Source: Lachnospiraceae bacterium
GTDB lineage: Bacteria > Bacillota > Clostridia > Lachnospirales > Lachnospiraceae
Direction: 5' to 3'
Assembly: GCA_017479935.1 (NCBI GenBank)
Contig: JAFVBO010000022.1
Location: 1-35,402 of the forward strand
Length of the DNA stretch: 35,402 bases
The notes beneath the pieces were generated by a model. It was not told the origin of the DNA and made no database searches. It saw only the letters and a program-made list of their open reading frames with translations. The position numbers were made by a program, and so were the translations under genes. Positions 1-8,331 of the stretch are shown here, in pieces; position 1 is the first letter of the stretch; each line of letters begins with the position of its first letter.

Positions 1-639
1 ATCCGCAGGCGTCAGCGCCAGCAGCTCGCCCTCCCGAATGCCACACCAGTAGAGCATTTCAAAGGCGTAATAGGAAACGGGCTTGTCCATCATTTCGTCG
101 GCAAAGCGCTGGTATTCTTCCTTCGTCCAGAAGCTGATGTTGCCGCCGTCCTTATCGCCCATGCTTCCCGCTTTGGCGGCGGGATTGGAGCGCAGATCAT
201 AGTGCCGCACCGCATGGTTGAAAATGGCGCTGAGCTGATTGTGGACGGTTTTCAGATACGTCTGCGAATAGGGCTGCTTCTTTTCATCCCGATAGGCAAG
301 CAGCTCATTCTGCCAGGCGATTACGTCCTTTGTGGTAATCTCGCTGATATTCCGCTTCCCGAAATACGGCAGGATCTTCGTCTTGATGATGTGCTCTTTC
401 GTGAGCCAGGTGTTTTCCTTGAGCCGGGGCCGGATATCCTTTTCATAAAGCTCTGTAAAGGCTTGAAAGGACATATCCATATCGGCGGCGTTCTGAAGCT
501 GGAAGGTGCGCTCCCACTCCTGCGCCTCCCGCTTTGTCGGAAAGCCCCGCTTGCATTTCTGCTTGTGTTCGCCCTTCCAGTTGTTGTACCGGGTCATCAC
601 ATACCAGGTACCGTTGTCCTCGTTCTTATACACAGACAT
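1..639 (-). CDS. Tyrosine recombinase (integrase), C-terminus cut by window edge
   Basis: Site-specific integrase of a mobile element. The reading frame starts at the ATG at 637-639 and runs leftward off the window, giving the first 213 residues. Residues 1-50 (MSVYKNEDNGTWYV, then a basic GEHKQKCKRGF stretch) look like the arm-site-binding domain of Tn916/ICE-type integrases. Residues about 55-165 match the SAM-like core-binding domain (FTELYEKDIRPRLKENTW, LSAIFNHAVRHYDLRSNP). The visible end, WCGIREGELLAL, is catalytic box I with its first active-site arginine. The remaining catalytic residues (HxxR and the tyrosine) lie outside. An AGGAGG-like site precedes the start. The first 14 bases overlap the excisionase gene, so the two are probably translated together from the leftward promoter at 1020-1048. 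Family assignment is firm; element type is inferred. Confidence 0.93.
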   Translation of the reverse strand, partial: MSVYKNEDNGTWYVMTRYNNWKGEHKQKCKRGFPTKREAQEWERTFQLQNAADMDMSFQAFTELYEKDIRPRLKENTWLTKEHIIKTKILPYFGKRNISEITTKDVIAWQNELLAYRDEKKQPYSQTYLKTVHNQLSAIFNHAVRHYDLRSNPAAKAGSMGDKDGGNISFWTKEEYQRFADEMMDKPVSYYAFEMLYWCGIREGELLALTPAD

Positions 640-829
640 TGTTATCTCCCTCCTTTCCGGGTCCGTAGACCCTCTCGTTGAAATACTGCCTGTTGATCCT
701 TCCTGCGATGGTGACGAAGCCTTTGGCCTTGAGCTCGTCGTTCAGCCTCCGTATGACCTTATAGGCATAAGAGGCGGAGACGCCAAGCTCGGCAGCGACT
801 TCCTCTACACGCATAAACTTGTTTTCCAT
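626..829 (-). CDS. Excisionase-type small DNA-binding protein
   Basis: A 67-residue protein with an N-terminal helix-turn-helix of the MerR/excisionase kind: MRVEEVAAELGVSASYAYKV is the helix-turn-helix, followed by RRLNDELKAKGF and a small wing (VTIAGRINRQYFNERVYG). Such proteins bind attachment sites and bias the integrase toward excision. The start ATG at 827-829 has a strong AGGAGG (836-841 on the opposite strand). Its 3' end overlaps the integrase start by 14 bases, the usual order for xis-int operons. It could instead act as a regulator of the element, as many small proteins of this family do. Confidence 0.85.
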   Translation of the reverse strand: MENKFMRVEEVAAELGVSASYAYKVIRRLNDELKAKGFVTIAGRINRQYFNERVYGPGKEGDNNVCV

Positions 830-1151
830 AAAAAACCTCCTTTCTTCGTTTTTTTGTGGTTGTTGCTGAAAAACCTGATCAGAGCATAGACTTCTCTTTA
901 TTTAGTGTCGGAAGTACTTTCTGGCCGCCATCCGATTTGCCCGGGCGGGTTGCATCATGGCTCTGATGCTGGAGGTTATTCAGTTGCCATACTTAACGCA
1001 TTCAGTTTAAGTCATGCCAATTATACTAAACGTATCTGTTAAAGTCAAGAGGCTTTGAAGAAAATATTTATCTTTTTTGTTTAAGTATTTCTTGACATCA
1101 CTAAGCGTATCTGCTATACTCTGATCAGTACATACACAGGAGGGTTTTCCT
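830..1151. promoter_or_regulatory. Divergent control region of the integrative element
   Basis: This 322-base gap holds two face-to-face promoters. Leftward (xis-int): TTGACT (1043-1048), a 17-base spacer, then TATAAT (1020-1025), read on the minus strand. Rightward (XRE gene): TTGACA (1092-1097), a 17-base spacer, then TATACT (1115-1120). Each spacer contains the same 13-mer in the same orientation: CTAAACGTATCTG at 1026-1038 and CTAAGCGTATCTG at 1101-1113. A regulator bound there would cover both promoters, so these are candidate operators of the XRE protein. An inverted repeat ACTTAA/TTAAGT (991-996 and 1007-1012) lies just past the leftward start point. A 10-bp inverted pair, CTGATCAGAG (875-884) and CTCTGATCAG (1119-1128), spans the region. 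Confidence 0.8.
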
Positions 1152-1679
1152 ATGGCGATTGGAGAGAGGATACGCTTCATCCGCAATTTGCGGGGCATGA
1201 CGCAGAAATATCTTGGCACACTGGTCGGTTTCCCGGAGAAGACCGCCGATATCCGCCTGGCTCAATATGAAGCCGGCACACGCACCCCGAAGGAAGATTT
1301 GACCAAAGCCTTGGCCGGTGCGCTTGATGTATCTCCGCTGGCTCTCAACGTTCCGGATATAGACAGCTATTTCGGCCTCATGCATACTCTGTTTGCTTTA
1401 GAAGACCGTTACGGTCTGACCATTGAGATCAGAGACGGAGAGGTCCTTTTCCGTATTGATCCCCGGAAAGGGAAGGACGCTGCCCGTATCTCCGAGCTGG
1501 TCTATGCTTGGGCCGCTGCTGCCGAAAAGTACCGTGCCGGAGAGATCAGCAGGGACGAGTACGACAAGTGGCGCTACTACTATCCGCAGTACGATGACAC
1601 GCAGATCACGGCGAAGGTACCATCCCAGGAACTGAGCGACGCTATGGTCAAATCCCTCAAAGGGAAAATCAAAGAGTAA
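1152..1679 (+). CDS. XRE-family transcriptional regulator
   Basis: A 175-residue protein with an N-terminal Cro/C1-type helix-turn-helix (residues about 4-68: IGERIRFIRNLRGMTQKYLG, then AQYEAGTRTPKEDLTKALA), followed by an alpha/beta-looking C-terminal region of unknown role (DRYGLTIEIRDGEVLFRIDP). It is divergent from xis-int and reads from a near-consensus promoter (1092-1120). An AGGAGGG ribosome site is 6 bases or so before the ATG. By position it is the likely repressor of the divergent promoters, like the repressor/excision switch in other integrative elements. The operator match is visible; the binding is inferred. A short palindrome (1680-1697) separates it from the next gene. Confidence 0.88.
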   Translation: MAIGERIRFIRNLRGMTQKYLGTLVGFPEKTADIRLAQYEAGTRTPKEDLTKALAGALDVSPLALNVPDIDSYFGLMHTLFALEDRYGLTIEIRDGEVLFRIDPRKGKDAARISELVYAWAAAAEKYRAGEISRDEYDKWRYYYPQYDDTQITAKVPSQELSDAMVKSLKGKIKE

Positions 1680-1714
1680 TACAAATCGGTATTTGTAATG
1701 GAGGAATTAGTGAA

Positions 1715-2077
1715 ATGAAGATTAGAAAAGTTGAAAGGAACGGTATCATATGCGCTGTTATAGATAGTGAGGATAAGGTGATTACAGATTCCCAATCCGC
1801 ACTGGATTTGTTGATGACTGCAAAATATGATGCAGAGACAAAAAACATTGTTATCAACAAGAAGATGATTGCAGAGGATTTCTTTATTCTTAGTACAGGG
1901 CTTGCAGGAGAGATTTTGCAAAAGTATATCAATTACGGAGGACGAGTTGCTATCTATGGAGATTTTTCACACTATACCAGTAAGCCACTGAAGGATTTCA
2001 TCTATGAAAGCAACAAAGGCAAGGATGTTTTCTTTGTTGCAACGGAGGACGAAGCAATCGAGAAGTTATCTCGATAA
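1715..2077 (+). CDS. DUF4180 domain protein
   Basis: A 120-residue cytoplasmic protein that matches the DUF4180 family in length and signature: SQSALDLLMTAKYD, then MIAEDFFILSTGLAGEILQK, GDFSHYTSKPLKDFIYESNK and a C-terminal DEAIEKL. The biochemical function of the family is unknown. It follows the XRE gene by 35 bases with its own GGAGG site and no obvious promoter between, so the two are probably one operon ending at the terminator at 2106-2145. Its codon use is visibly more AT-rich (AAA, ATT, GAT, TTT) than that of guaA or the XRE gene, which fits separate acquisition as cargo of the element. Confidence 0.85.
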   Translation: MKIRKVERNGIICAVIDSEDKVITDSQSALDLLMTAKYDAETKNIVINKKMIAEDFFILSTGLAGEILQKYINYGGRVAIYGDFSHYTSKPLKDFIYESNKGKDVFFVATEDEAIEKLSR

Positions 2078-2105
2078 ATTCCGGTTTATCATCCCCAATA
2101 ACGAC

Positions 2106-2145
2106 AAAAAGCCCTTCGCTGCATACCCACAGCGAAGGGCTTTCA
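2106..2145. terminator. Strong hairpin terminator, probably bidirectional
   Basis: A perfect 13-bp stem (AAAGCCCTTCGCT at 2108-2120 with AGCGAAGGGCTTT at 2131-2143) closes a 10-base loop. On the minus strand it is followed by five T (2106-2110), on the plus strand by TTTCATAAT. It lies 30 bases after the DUF4180 stop and could also stop leftward guaA transcription entering the element. Confidence 0.85.
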
Positions 2146-2432
2146 TAATATGGATCGTTCCAGTCGCAAACCGTCAAGAATGACTCTCTTACCCCTAAAC
2201 CCCTTGATACGGAGAATAAAGGGAGATCATGCAACTGTTATCAAATTGTTATCAAAGGAACCTTGGCGAAGCCGGAAAGCATTGATTTTGCTGGGTTTTC
2301 CGGTTTTCGTATCTCACTCCCCGCGATCGTCGCTAGCCGATCACCGTTCGCCTTCGGCTCCGGTTCTCGGGCTCCTGTAGCGGGGGTGATGTTACCCGAT
2401 CGTCGTTCGCCTACGGCTCCGACTCTCGGACA
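2146..2432. other. Candidate attachment-site region of the integrative element
   Basis: No convincing gene. Two copies of TGTTATCAAA (2236-2245 and 2247-2256) sit 11 bases apart, about one helical turn, which is typical of arm-type integrase sites. Further right, a 37-base segment is imperfectly repeated with a 59-base period (2337-2373 and 2396-2432), each copy with CCGAT, GTTCGCC, CGGCTCCG and CTCGG. The second copy ends exactly at the guaA stop codon. An 8-mer TCACTCCC occurs at 2314-2321 and again at the guaA 3' end (2433-2440). The 3' end of guaA is a known integration site for genomic islands. The crossover position itself cannot be fixed here because the other end of the element is not in view. 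Confidence 0.5.
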
Positions 2433-3971
2433 TCACTCCCATTCCACCGTTCCGGGTGGCTTGGAGGTGATATCGTACACGACACGGTTCACCTGATCCA
2501 CCTCGTTGATGATCCGGTTGGAAATCCGGCCCAACAGGTCATAGGGAATGCGGGCCCAGTCGGCGGTCATGAAATCGTCCGTGTTCACGGCGCGAATCGC
2601 CACCACGTACTCGTAGGTGCGGGCATCGCCCATCACGCCGACGGATTTGACGCCCGGGAGTACAGCGAAGAACTGCGCCAGGCTGTCTTCGTAGCCGCTC
2701 TTTGCCACTTCATCGCGCAGAACGGCATCCGCTTCCTGCAGGATGTGCACCTTCTCGGCCGTCACCTCGCCAATCACGCGCACGCCAAGGCCGGGGCCGG
2801 GGAACGGCTGGCGCCAGACCAGTTCTTTCGGAAGACCCAGCTTTTCGCCTACGGCGCGTACTTCGTCCTTGAACAGATCCTTGAGAGGCTCGATGATCCC
2901 AGCAAAATGGACATCCTTCGGCGGCTTCACCATGTTGTGGTGGGTCTTGATGGTGGCCGCGTCTCCCTTGCCGCTTTCAATGCGGTCCGGATAGATGGTG
3001 CCCTGGGCAAAGAAGCCGTCCTGATAGCGGGCCCGGATCTCGTCCCAAAAGACATTGAAAAATTCCGTGCCGATAATCTTCCGCTTCTCTTCGGGGTCCG
3101 TCACCCCCTTCAATTTGGAAAGGAACTCTTCCTGGCAGTTGATGCGCAGGAAGTTCATATCAAACATCCCCGTAAAGGTCTGTTCCACCAGGTCACCCTC
3201 GCCCTTGCGCATCAGGCCCTGGTCGACGAAGACACAGGTCAGCTGTTTTCCGACCGCGCGCGATAACAGAGCTGCTGCCACAGAGGAATCGACGCCGCCC
3301 GAAAGCCCCAGAACAACGCCTTTGTCTCCGATCTGCGCGCGAAGCTTCGCCACAGTGTCTTCGATGAAGCTGTCCATCTTCCAGTCGCCCGAAAGGCCGC
3401 AGACTTCAAACAGGAAGTTCTTCAGGATCTGCCGGCCAAACTCCGTGTGCGTCACCTCCGGATGGAACTGCACCGCGTAGAGCTTCTTTTCCGGGTACTC
3501 CATGGCCGCGCAGGGGCAGTTGGCCGTGGAAGCGCTGATCGTAAAGCCTTCCGGCGCAACGGAGATGTAGTCCGTGTGGCTCATCCAGCACACGCTCGTC
3601 TGCCGCACTTCCTGAAACAGGCGGCTCTCCGGCCGGGTGACGGTCAGCTCCACGCGGCCGTACTCCCGCGTTGGGGCATGGGCAATGGTGCCGCCGCCCA
3701 TGTACGCCATCAGCTGTGCGCCGTAGCAGATGCCCAGGATCGGGATATCCAGCTTCAGAATATCCGCCGTGTAGTGCGGCGACTCCTCCAGGTAAACGCT
3801 GTTCGGGCCACCCGTGAAGATGATGCCCTTCGGTTCATACTCTTTCAGCTCCTCCAGAGACGTCGTATAGGGCAGGATCTCACAGTATACTCCATTCTCC
3901 CTTACCCTTCTGGCGATCAGCTGATTGTACTGCCCGCCAAAATCCAGTACGATTACAGTTTCTTTTTTCAA
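2433..3971 (-). CDS. guaA: GMP synthase (glutamine-hydrolysing)
   Basis: Converts XMP to GMP using ATP and glutamine (EC 6.3.5.2), the last step of guanine nucleotide synthesis, in the cytoplasm. The 512 residues are the usual full length. The class I amidotransferase domain comes first: GICYGAQ with nucleophile Cys82, and FHPEVTHT with His170 and Glu172. The ATP-pyrophosphatase domain has the P-loop [10 protein letters not shown] (residues 221-230), and the C-terminal dimerisation domain ends in the family-typical KPPGTVEWE. The start is a TTG at 3969-3971, chosen because a perfect AGGAGG (3981-3986) is 9 bases upstream and the protein then begins at the normal place ([18 protein letters not shown]). 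No purine riboswitch fold was recognised in its short leader. A dispersed palindromic repeat (4002-4067) lies just upstream. Confidence 0.98.
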   Translation of the reverse strand: MKKETVIVLDFGGQYNQLIARRVRENGVYCEILPYTTSLEELKEYEPKGIIFTGGPNSVYLEESPHYTADILKLDIPILGICYGAQLMAYMGGGTIAHAPTREYGRVELTVTRPESRLFQEVRQTSVCWMSHTDYISVAPEGFTISASTANCPCAAMEYPEKKLYAVQFHPEVTHTEFGRQILKNFLFEVCGLSGDWKMDSFIEDTVAKLRAQIGDKGVVLGLSGGVDSSVAAALLSRAVGKQLTCVFVDQGLMRKGEGDLVEQTFTGMFDMNFLRINCQEEFLSKLKGVTDPEEKRKIIGTEFFNVFWDEIRARYQDGFFAQGTIYPDRIESGKGDAATIKTHHNMVKPPKDVHFAGIIEPLKDLFKDEVRAVGEKLGLPKELVWRQPFPGPGLGVRVIGEVTAEKVHILQEADAVLRDEVAKSGYEDSLAQFFAVLPGVKSVGVMGDARTYEYVVAIRAVNTDDFMTADWARIPYDLLGRISNRIINEVDQVNRVVYDITSKPPGTVEWE

Positions 3972-4001
3972 GTCCTAAGTCCTCCTGTCACATAAGGGTT
4001 T

Positions 4002-4067
4002 CGTAACTGTTCAGTACCTACGCAATGATGATGCCCCAGGCCATGCGCTTCGCGCCTTGCCTGTGGC
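4002..4067. repeat. Dispersed palindromic repeat, copy 1 (second copy near 29363-29435)
   Basis: CGTAACTGTTCAGTAC (4002-4017) is followed by an imperfect hairpin with arms CCCAGGC and GCCTGTGGC around a TGCGCTTCGCGC core. The same parts (CGTAACTG(C/T)TCAG, GCCTGTGGC, GCGC core) occur in the RR2-HK2 gap at 29363-29435 in the opposite orientation, so this is a small interspersed repeat family. It lies in the guaA leader or promoter region. Confidence 0.65.
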
Positions 4068-4080
4068 AGATGCGTCTAAT

Positions 4081-4124
4081 TAAAAAAATGGGAAAGCGGA
4101 GGGGGCTTACCATGCTCTCTCCGC
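4081..4124 (-). terminator. Terminator after the zinc-ribbon gene
   Basis: On the minus strand a GCGGAG/CTCCGC stem (4119-4124 with 4096-4101) is followed by a T-rich tail, TTTCCCATTTTTTT, just after the stop codon at 4133. Confidence 0.65.
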
Positions 4125-4132
4125 ACACTTCC

Positions 4133-5140
4133 TTAGTCTTTCTTATCGTTTCGAATCTCCGTATAGTCTCTGTTCCCGGGATTCCTCCACATGTCGCCAA
4201 AAGCGTCCGACGCGCGATTCAATAAATCCGTGGCGGTATCCCCGGCCTTTGTGGCGAAGTCACTGGCAGCTGATCCGATCCATTCTGCCGTATCCTCCGC
4301 GTAATCGCTCACGCGGTCGAACACATCGCCGGCCGTATCCTTTACGGTATACCAGGCGTCTTCCGCCATATCTCCGGCTCTCTTTAAGGCATCGCCGGCT
4401 GCCTCACCGGCCCGCCACGCAGCTTCATCCAGCTTGTCTGCCGTGCCGGCCCAGTTGTCATCAAAATCGGAAAAATCTTCCGTGCCCTGCTCAGGCTCCT
4501 TTGCCGGTTCGGCAAAGAATTCGCCGGCGTCTTCGGGCTCATCCGCCGGCTCCTTAAAATCCGGATCCGTATCCTGCCTGTCCACAGGTTCTTTAAAATC
4601 CGTCTCCGCAAAAGCTGCTTCCGCCGCCGCTATATCCGCGTCCTTTTCTTTATTGAAAACCGACTGTTTTCCCATCACGTCCAGTCTCTCCCCGCAGGTC
4701 GGGCAGAATTTCACGTTGACAGGCACAGCGGTCTTGCAAACCGGGCAGATGCGATCCGGCTGCTCATCAAACGGATCCATGTCGTTTCCGAGCAGATCAA
4801 TATCATTCTTCGTGCCGCAGACGCTGCAGTAGATATCATGGCGACCGATGCGCGCGCCGCAGTTCTTACAGGTGCGCACACCTTTTAAAATGCGCAGTTT
4901 ATCTTTGATGGAAGCGATTTCCTTCTCGGCCAGTTCCACTTCACTGGAATAAGGGAGATATTCATCGCCCATCGCATACTTGTTTGCTTCATAAAAAATC
5001 CGGCCAATCTCGCCCAGCGCCTTATTCTTCTTGGCTTCTTCCTGCGAAAGACGCGCGTTAAGTCTGGCCTGCTCGGTTAAGTCCGAGGCCTTGCTGGCCA
5101 CGTTCTTGCCGGCATTGGTTAATCTGGAAAAGAAATCCAT
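4133..5140 (-). CDS. Double zinc-ribbon protein with acidic linker and amphipathic helical tail
   Basis: A 335-residue protein of unknown function. Residues 1-85 are helical and charged. Two zinc ribbons follow: CKNCGARIG..YCSVCG (91-109) and CPVCKTAVP..FCPTCG (132-150). Residues about 165-230 are a low-complexity acidic linker with repeats of the type DFKEPxD and FAEPAKEPE. The tail (about 235-325) is a run of alanine/aspartate-rich amphipathic helices (AAGDALKRAGDMAEDAWYTV, then DRVSDYAEDTAEWIGSAASD), reminiscent of LEA or apolipoprotein-like sequences. No signal peptide or membrane segment is seen. The ATG at 5138-5140 has AGGAGG upstream and a fully consensus promoter at 5163-5191. The ribbon pair could bind nucleic acid or protein; nothing in the sequence decides which. 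Confidence 0.85.
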   Translation of the reverse strand: MDFFSRLTNAGKNVASKASDLTEQARLNARLSQEEAKKNKALGEIGRIFYEANKYAMGDEYLPYSSEVELAEKEIASIKDKLRILKGVRTCKNCGARIGRHDIYCSVCGTKNDIDLLGNDMDPFDEQPDRICPVCKTAVPVNVKFCPTCGERLDVMGKQSVFNKEKDADIAAAEAAFAETDFKEPVDRQDTDPDFKEPADEPEDAGEFFAEPAKEPEQGTEDFSDFDDNWAGTADKLDEAAWRAGEAAGDALKRAGDMAEDAWYTVKDTAGDVFDRVSDYAEDTAEWIGSAASDFATKAGDTATDLLNRASDAFGDMWRNPGNRDYTEIRNDKKD

Positions 5141-5162
5141 TGATCATCCCTCCTTTGCCAAC

Positions 5163-5191
5163 ATTATAAAATTCGAGTCTTTTCTTGTCAA
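5163..5191 (-). promoter_or_regulatory. Consensus sigma-A promoter of the zinc-ribbon gene
   Basis: Minus strand: TTGACA (5186-5191), a 17-base spacer, TATAAT (5163-5168), about 22 bases before the ATG. Both hexamers are perfect consensus, suggesting a strong promoter with a very short leader. Confidence 0.85.
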
Positions 5192-5195
5192 ATGC

Positions 5196-5459
5196 TTTTA
5201 TGAAAGCAAAGTGAGGATGCAAGGCATGAGCGAAGAATTTATTCTTCGGCTCATGCAATTGCATCCGAGCGCTAGTTGCGAAGCATACGCCATTGCACTA
5301 AGTTCAGCGTTCGTCTTACGACTCCGCTTCACTAAGTGCATGGCGGGGCACGCACATAAGCGTCAGCCGTCGCCTACGGCTAGGCTGGCGCTAAGTGCTC
5401 CGCTCCAGCGACGCGTTTGCTTTCATGTTTTATACAGCGGCGCGTTTGCTTTCATGTTA
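5196..5459. repeat. Multi-hairpin repeat element with TATGAAAGC/GCTTTCAT ends
   Basis: This fills most of the 331-base gap between uvrA and the zinc-ribbon gene. The left end, TTTTATGAAAGCAAA (5196-5210), is inverted relative to the right end, GCGTTTGCTTTCATGTT, which occurs twice in tandem (about 5413-5429 and 5442-5458). Inside are at least three imperfect hairpins: 5214-5267 (GGATGCAA...TTGCATCC with an inner GAAGAA/TTCTTC stem), one around CGCCATTGCACTAAG...CTAAGTGCATGGCG, and one around CAGCCG...CTACGGCTAGGCTG. A compact relative is at 32733-32796. No protein frame is convincing. Possibly a MITE-like element or a transcribed structured RNA. Confidence 0.7.
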
Positions 5460-5471
5460 AATGTAGCGATA

Positions 5472-8315
5472 TCATAAATATCTCTTCAGATACTGCCCCG
5501 TATACGACTGCGGACACGCCGCCACTTCCTCCGGCGTCCCTTGTGTCACCACCGTGCCGCCGCCGTCTCCACCGTTCGGGCCCATGTCGATGATGTAGTC
5601 CGCGGTCTTGATCACATCCAGGTTGTGCTCGATCACGATCACCGTGTTGCCGCCCGCGCACAGCCGCTGCAGAATCTCCACCAGCTTGTGGACATCGGCA
5701 AAGTGCAGGCCCGTGGTGGGCTCATCCAGGATGTAGATCGTCTTGCCCGTGCTGCGGCGGGAAAGCTCCGTCGCAAGCTTCACGCGCTGCGCCTCGCCGC
5801 CCGAAAGCTCCGTGGAGGGCTGCCCCAGATGCACGTAGGACAGGCCTACATCATTCAGTGTGGTGATCTTGTTTCGGATGGAAGGCACATTCTCAAAGAA
5901 GGTCACGGCCTCTTCCACCGTCATGTTCAGCACATCGTATATGCTCTTTCCTTTGTAGTGAACATCCAGCGTCTCCCGGTTGTAGCGCTTACCCTGGCAT
6001 ACTTCGCAGGGCACGTAGATGTCCGGCAGGAAATGCATTTCAATCTTCACAATGCCATCGCCCGAGCAGGCCTCGCAGCGCCCGCCCTTCACGTTGAAGC
6101 TGAAGCGTCCCTTGGTGTAGCCCTTCGCCTTCGCGTCCGTGGTCGAGGCAAACAGATCCCGGATCTGGTCAAACACGCCGGTGTAGGTGGCCGGGTTGGA
6201 CCGGGGCGTGCGGCCGATGGGCGACTGGTCGATGGCGATCACCTTGTCCAGCTTCTCCAGGCCTTCGATGCTGTCATGTTCCCCGGCGATGGTGCGCGCC
6301 CGGTTCAGCTTCTTCGCCAGCGTCTTGTACAGAACTTCGTTGACCAGCGAGCTCTTGCCCGAGCCGGATACGCCGGTCACGCAGGTGAACACGCCCAGCG
6401 GGAAGTCCACGTCTACGTTCTTTAGGTTGTTCTCCCGCGCGCCCTTCACCTTTAACCACCCGGTGGGCTTTCTTCTCTCGGTGGGCACCGGGATCTTCTT
6501 TCTGCCACTCAAGTAATCGCCGGTGATGGAATCCGGGCAGGCACAGATATCCTCCGCGGTGCCCACGGCCACCACCTTGCCGCCGTGTTCGCCGGCGCCG
6601 GGGCCGATGTCCACGACGTAATCCGCCTCACGCATCGTGTCCTCATCGTGCTCCACGACGATCACAGAATTGCCCAGATCCCGCAGGCTCTTTAAGGTGT
6701 TTAACAGCTTATCGTTGTCCTTCTGGTGCAGGCCGATGCTGGGCTCATCCAGAATGTACGCCACGCCCACCAGGCCGGAGCCGATCTGCGTGGCCAGGCG
6801 AATGCGCTGCGCTTCGCCGCCGGACAATGTGCCCGTGGCCCGGGCCATGGTCAGGTAGTCCAGGCCCACATCCACCAGGAAGTTTAAGCGGGCGCGCACT
6901 TCCTTTTCAATCGGGGCCGCCACCATCTCCTGATACGGAGTGAGTTTCAGATTGCGGAAGAACTCCTGCCCCTCGCGGATGGGCATCTGCGTCACCTCGT
7001 AGATGTTCTTGCCTCCCACCGTCACCGCCAGGGAAGATTTCTTTAAACGCTGCCCCTTGCAGGTCTGGCACGGCGTGACGCGCATGAATGTCTCGTATTC
7101 CGCCTTCTGCGACTCGGACGCGGTCTCGCGGTAGCGCCTCTCCGTATTTCGGATCAGGCCCTCAAAATCCACGTTGTACTCGCCCTTCCCGAACTGACTC
7201 TGGTAATATACGGTAAACTTTTCTCCGTGGTTTCCGTGGATAAACAAATCCTTGATATTCTCCGGATAATCCTGAAACGGCGTGTCCAGATCAAAATGGT
7301 AGGTTCGGCAAAGCCCCTCCAGAATCGCGTGGGTGTAGCTCTTCGGATCCGTGCACGACTGCCAGCCCATGACGGCGATGGCCCCCTCGTTGATCGACAG
7401 CGACGGATCCGGAATGATCAGGTCCATGTCAAATTCCATGCGGCTTCCCAGGCCGGCACAGTCCGGGCAGGCGCCAAAGGGATTGTTGAAGGAGAAGCTT
7501 CTGGGCTCGATCTCCTCCACGCTGATCCCGCAGTCCGGACAGGAAAAGCTCTGCGAAAACTGCAGCCGCTCCCCGCCGATCACGTCCACGGTCATGAGCC
7601 CGCCCGCCAGCTCCAGTGTGGTCTCCACGGAACCGGTCAGACGCTTTTCGATCCCGGGGCGCACCACCAGACGGTCCACCACCACCTCAATCGTGTGCTT
7701 TTTGTTCTTCTCCAGCTTGATCTCTTCGCTCAGCTCGTACTGGTTTCCATCCACGATCACGCGCACATAGCCGCTCTTCTTGGCCTGCTCGAACACCTTC
7801 ACGTGCTCGCCCTTGCGGCCGCGCACCACGGGCGCCAGCAGCTGAAACCGCGTTCCCTCCGGCAGCGCCAGGATCTGATCCACCATCTGATCCACCGTCT
7901 GCCGGTGAATCTCCCGCCCGCAGTTCGTGCAGTGCGGAATGCCCACGCGGGCGTACAGAAGACGCAGATAATCGTAGATCTCGGTCACGGTTCCCACCGT
8001 GGACCTAGGGTTGCGGTTCGTGGACTTCTGGTCGATCGAGATGGCCGGCGGCAGTCCGGAAATGCTCTCCACATCCGGTTTCTCCATCTGCCCTAAGAAC
8101 TGTCTGGCATAGGACGAGAGCGATTCCATGTAGCGCCGCTGCCCCTCCGCGTAGATGGTGTCAAACGCCAGGGACGACTTGCCGGAGCCCGAAAGGCCGG
8201 TCAGCACCACCAGTTCATTTCGCGGAATATCCAGGTCGATGTTCTTCAGATTGTGCTCCTTCGCCCCGCGGATGCGAATGTATTTCTTTTCATCAATTTC
8301 TATGTTTTTGTTCAT
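5472..8315 (-). CDS. uvrA: Excinuclease ABC subunit A
   Basis: DNA-damage recognition ATPase of nucleotide excision repair; it loads UvrB at lesions. The 947 residues are normal length. There are two ABC ATPase modules: Walker [10 protein letters not shown] at residues 40-48 and GVSGSGKSS in the second half, with signature motifs [12 protein letters not shown] and [12 protein letters not shown] and Walker [11 protein letters not shown] and [10 protein letters not shown]. Cysteine pairs of the zinc modules are intact ([26 protein letters not shown] with CEVCQG). The ATG lies 16 bases after the uvrB stop, with an AAGGAAA site that overlaps the end of uvrB, so the two form an operon driven by the promoter at 10406-10434. 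Confidence 0.98.
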   Translation of the reverse strand: MNKNIEIDEKKYIRIRGAKEHNLKNIDLDIPRNELVVLTGLSGSGKSSLAFDTIYAEGQRRYMESLSSYARQFLGQMEKPDVESISGLPPAISIDQKSTNRNPRSTVGTVTEIYDYLRLLYARVGIPHCTNCGREIHRQTVDQMVDQILALPEGTRFQLLAPVVRGRKGEHVKVFEQAKKSGYVRVIVDGNQYELSEEIKLEKNKKHTIEVVVDRLVVRPGIEKRLTGSVETTLELAGGLMTVDVIGGERLQFSQSFSCPDCGISVEEIEPRSFSFNNPFGACPDCAGLGSRMEFDMDLIIPDPSLSINEGAIAVMGWQSCTDPKSYTHAILEGLCRTYHFDLDTPFQDYPENIKDLFIHGNHGEKFTVYYQSQFGKGEYNVDFEGLIRNTERRYRETASESQKAEYETFMRVTPCQTCKGQRLKKSSLAVTVGGKNIYEVTQMPIREGQEFFRNLKLTPYQEMVAAPIEKEVRARLNFLVDVGLDYLTMARATGTLSGGEAQRIRLATQIGSGLVGVAYILDEPSIGLHQKDNDKLLNTLKSLRDLGNSVIVVEHDEDTMREADYVVDIGPGAGEHGGKVVAVGTAEDICACPDSITGDYLSGRKKIPVPTERRKPTGWLKVKGARENNLKNVDVDFPLGVFTCVTGVSGSGKSSLVNEVLYKTLAKKLNRARTIAGEHDSIEGLEKLDKVIAIDQSPIGRTPRSNPATYTGVFDQIRDLFASTTDAKAKGYTKGRFSFNVKGGRCEACSGDGIVKIEMHFLPDIYVPCEVCQGKRYNRETLDVHYKGKSIYDVLNMTVEEAVTFFENVPSIRNKITTLNDVGLSYVHLGQPSTELSGGEAQRVKLATELSRRSTGKTIYILDEPTTGLHFADVHKLVEILQRLCAGGNTVIVIEHNLDVIKTADYIIDMGPNGGDGGGTVVTQGTPEEVAACPQSYTGQYLKRYL

Positions 8316-8331
8316 GTATAAACAGATTTCC

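Noticed and set aside
2745-3266. Plus-strand frame of 173 codons inside guaA
   Set aside because: A shadow of guaA codon bias; no ribosome site and no family resemblance.
3972-4080. Purine riboswitch before guaA
   Set aside because: The leader is short and lacks the conserved three-way junction; only a dispersed palindrome is seen.
5541-6425. Plus-strand frame of 294 codons inside uvrA
   Set aside because: Antisense shadow rich in His, Arg and Val; uvrA is intact on the other strand.
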